Source of the DNA: Minisyncoccota bacterium
Lineage (GTDB): Bacteria > Patescibacteriota > Minisyncoccia > Minisyncoccales > Minisyncoccaceae
Direction of reading: 5' to 3'
Length of the DNA: 7,877 nt
Assembly: GCA_028690275.1 (NCBI GenBank)
Contig: JAQVBN010000021.1
Coordinates: 1-7,877, forward strand
Shown: positions 6,861 to 7,877 of the stretch, piece after piece
Layout of the letters: every line of letters starts with the position of its first letter
Position numbering within the stretch: position 1 is the first letter of the stretch
The notes under the pieces: model-generated
The model's input: the letters and a program-made list of their open reading frames with translations, nothing else
The model's database searches: none
What the model was told of the DNA's origin: nothing
Program-made: the position numbers and the translations under genes

Positions 6861-7436
6861 TTATCTTTTTACTTCAACATCAAAATTAAATTCTAAACAT
6901 TTTCTGCTTGCTAAATAATCACACCAATGAACAAAGTTTTGTATTTTAGTTTTAGGTCTTGGGAGTACATCTCTTTTTGTTTTAAAATCCTTCGTCCATT
7001 GTCCCATATGGGATTCAATACATCCTGTAATTATATTTAAGGTATTTTTATCAAGATTTTCTCTTAGTTCAGAATCGTCTTTTATAAACTTAGTAATAAC
7101 TAGTGGATGTTCTGTTACGGTATGTTTACTCTTATTAAGTCCAGATTTACAACCGTCATGTAATATCAGGGATGCAATTATTATATCTTTTTCTTCTTCA
7201 GTGTATTTAAACAAATCTACTCTAAATAATTCAATTGCAATTCTTACTGCCGCTTTAGTATGACGAACTAAACCACCATCCCCTAAAGCATAACTGGGAT
7301 GATATTTACCTGTTGAACTAGCTGGTATCGAGAAAAAATATTCAGGTAATTTATTTAATGTTATTTCAGTAAAATTACGAATATTAGGATTTAATATGTA
7401 ATCTAGTTCAATTTTAAATATTTCTAATCTATCCAC
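6861..7436 (-). CDS. HD-domain metal-dependent phosphohydrolase
   Basis: The 191-residue protein carries an HD signature. 'DGGLVRHTKAAV' (53-64) supplies H59, 'LILHDGCK' (90-97) supplies the H93-D94 doublet, 'TEHPL' (108-112) supplies H110, 'IESHMGQW' (140-147) supplies H143, and 'VHWCDYLASRK' (169-179) supplies D173. This layout resembles the HD domain of YhaM-like 3'-5' exonucleases and related HD hydrolases, but the OB domain of YhaM is absent. It could act on nucleic acid 3' ends or on nucleotides; the sequence does not decide. The start is GTG, with AGGAGG 14 bases upstream. It lies 42 bp after the 90-aa gene and 31 bp before the SSB-like gene, in what looks like one operon. HD fold confident, substrate unknown. 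Confidence 0.82.
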   Translation of the reverse strand: MDRLEIFKIELDYILNPNIRNFTEITLNKLPEYFFSIPASSTGKYHPSYALGDGGLVRHTKAAVRIAIELFRVDLFKYTEEEKDIIIASLILHDGCKSGLNKSKHTVTEHPLVITKFIKDDSELRENLDKNTLNIITGCIESHMGQWTKDFKTKRDVLPRPKTKIQNFVHWCDYLASRKCLEFNFDVEVKR

Positions 7437-7448
7437 TTATAATAATTA

Positions 7449-7467
7449 TTCCTCCTATTTTTATTTT
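7449..7467 (-). promoter_or_regulatory. Ribosome-binding leader of the HD gene, copy of the SSB leader
   Basis: The 19 bases AAAATAAAAATAGGAGGAA are identical to 6859-6841 before the SSB-like gene. AGGAGG is 14 bases from the GTG at 7436, a long spacing. Confidence 0.6.
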
Positions 7468-7478
7468 ATATTTATAAT

Positions 7479-7751
7479 TTAATCTTCGTTATCACTATCA
7501 ACCAATTTTAAACTACCTTCAACCATATCGATGATTCCCCATATCTCGGTGTGTCCTTCACCTATAGGAATCATTTCAACCTTAACCTTTTCAGGTTTTG
7601 CTCCTTTGAAACCAGTTACAATTCCTGTTTTAACTTCAGCGTTTGCTTCTGTAATAAAGGTGATTTTGTTACCTTCAGAAATAGTCTGAATATCACCCTC
7701 TTCTATAGTAACTTCAATTGATTTATAAGGTGTTGCAATAATATCTATCAC
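7479..7751 (-). CDS. Small acidic phage protein, 90 aa, unknown function
   Basis: No named family recognised. Residues about 27-75 alternate short hydrophobic strands with glycines ('GNKITFITEANAEVKTGIV', 'GFKGAKPEKVKVEMI', 'EIWGIIDM'), which suggests a small beta barrel, possibly SH3-like. The C-terminus 'VDSDNED' is acidic. There is no signal peptide, membrane segment or cysteine. The GTG at 7751 is preceded by AAAGGAGG with 10 bases between. It is the first gene after a roughly 100-bp A+T-rich gap and so may be the first gene of the replication operon. A regulatory or accessory role is possible but unproven. Confidence 0.7.
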   Translation of the reverse strand: MIDIIATPYKSIEVTIEEGDIQTISEGNKITFITEANAEVKTGIVTGFKGAKPEKVKVEMIPIGEGHTEIWGIIDMVEGSLKLVDSDNED

Positions 7752-7767
7752 TTATGTATTTCCTCCT
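7752..7767 (-). promoter_or_regulatory. Ribosome-binding leader of the 90-aa gene, copy of the SSB leader
   Basis: AGGAGGAAATACATAA directly abuts the GTG start; the same 16 bases occur at 6848-6833 before the SSB-like gene. Confidence 0.65.
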
Positions 7768-7808
7768 TTCTTCAATATTTCCAATACAAATCGATTTATA
7801 TATAATAA

Positions 7809-7835
7809 ATTATAAAAATATAAATTTATTATCAA
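7809..7835 (-). promoter_or_regulatory. Possible promoter upstream of the 90-aa gene
   Basis: On the minus strand TTGATA (7835-7830) is followed after 15 bases by a perfect TATAAT (7814-7809). Spacing is shorter than the usual 17. The whole stretch 7770-7850 is so A+T-rich that such matches arise by chance, so confidence is low. Position before the first gene of the apparent operon supports it. Confidence 0.33.
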
Positions 7836-7850
7836 AAATTAATAAAGTTT

Positions 7851-7877
7851 TTACTCCAAATCATGACCAAACTTCTG
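7851..7877 (-). CDS. Possible 3' end of an upstream gene (last eight codons)
   Basis: From the right edge one frame reads QKFGHDLE and stops at TAA (7853-7851). Gene spacing elsewhere is tight, so the end of a preceding minus-strand gene is plausible here. Eight codons are too few to prove coding or identify a product. Confidence 0.3.
   Translation of the reverse strand, partial: QKFGHDLE

Noticed and set aside
1..7877. tRNA genes, CRISPR array, insertion sequence or recoded stop codons
   Set aside because: No cloverleaf, spaced repeat array, transposase or terminal repeat was seen; TGA serves as stop and TGG encodes Trp throughout.

Overview
The window looks like part of the DNA replication and recombination region of a tailed bacteriophage (or prophage) infecting a low-GC Gram-positive host (Firmicutes). 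Base composition is strongly A+T-rich. Every supported gene is on the minus strand with gaps of a few tens of bases. Most genes have a purine-rich AGGAGG-type ribosome binding site, and GTG and TTG starts are common. TGA is used as a stop and TGG encodes tryptophan, so the code is standard. No structural, lysis or integration gene is visible, so the life style cannot be decided, and the host cannot be named more precisely.

Transcription runs from high to low coordinates. At 7851-7877 there may be the last codons of an upstream gene, followed by about 100 bp of A+T-rich DNA with a possible promoter. Then come a 90-aa acidic protein of unknown function (7751-7479), an HD-domain metal-dependent phosphohydrolase (7436-6861) and a 409-aa protein whose C-terminus is a textbook SSB tip (acidic stretch ending DEIPF), read here as the phage single-strand DNA-binding protein (6829-5600). 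A hairpin follows. Next is a Sak4/AAA_24-like P-loop ATPase (5523-4360, TTG start) and a second hairpin. After it come a 151-aa unrecognised protein (4291-3836), a DnaB-family replicative helicase (3821-2319), an HNH-AP2 homing endonuclease (about 2292-1516), a DnaG-type TOPRIM primase (1488-400) and the start of a PD-(D/E)XK nuclease related to RecB/Cas4 (416-1, running off the left edge).

The genes fit together. The helicase and primase would form the fork machinery. The SSB-like protein would coat single strands and could recruit partners through its C-terminal tip. The Sak4-like ATPase and the RecB-like nuclease would supply single-strand annealing and end processing. The HD protein may act on nucleotides or nucleic acid. 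The HNH-AP2 endonuclease looks like a selfish free-standing element placed between helicase and primase genes that both appear uninterrupted.

Points most worth a second look: the HNH gene appears to start at an ATA codon, giving it a complete N-terminal zinc ribbon that the nearest GTG start would remove; the primase zinc-binding motif is degenerate; the SSB is unusually long; near-identical ribosome-binding leaders precede three consecutive genes; and an uncharacterised protein sits beside the helicase where a loader might be expected. The module is a recognisable phage type; nothing seen here proves a wholly new system.
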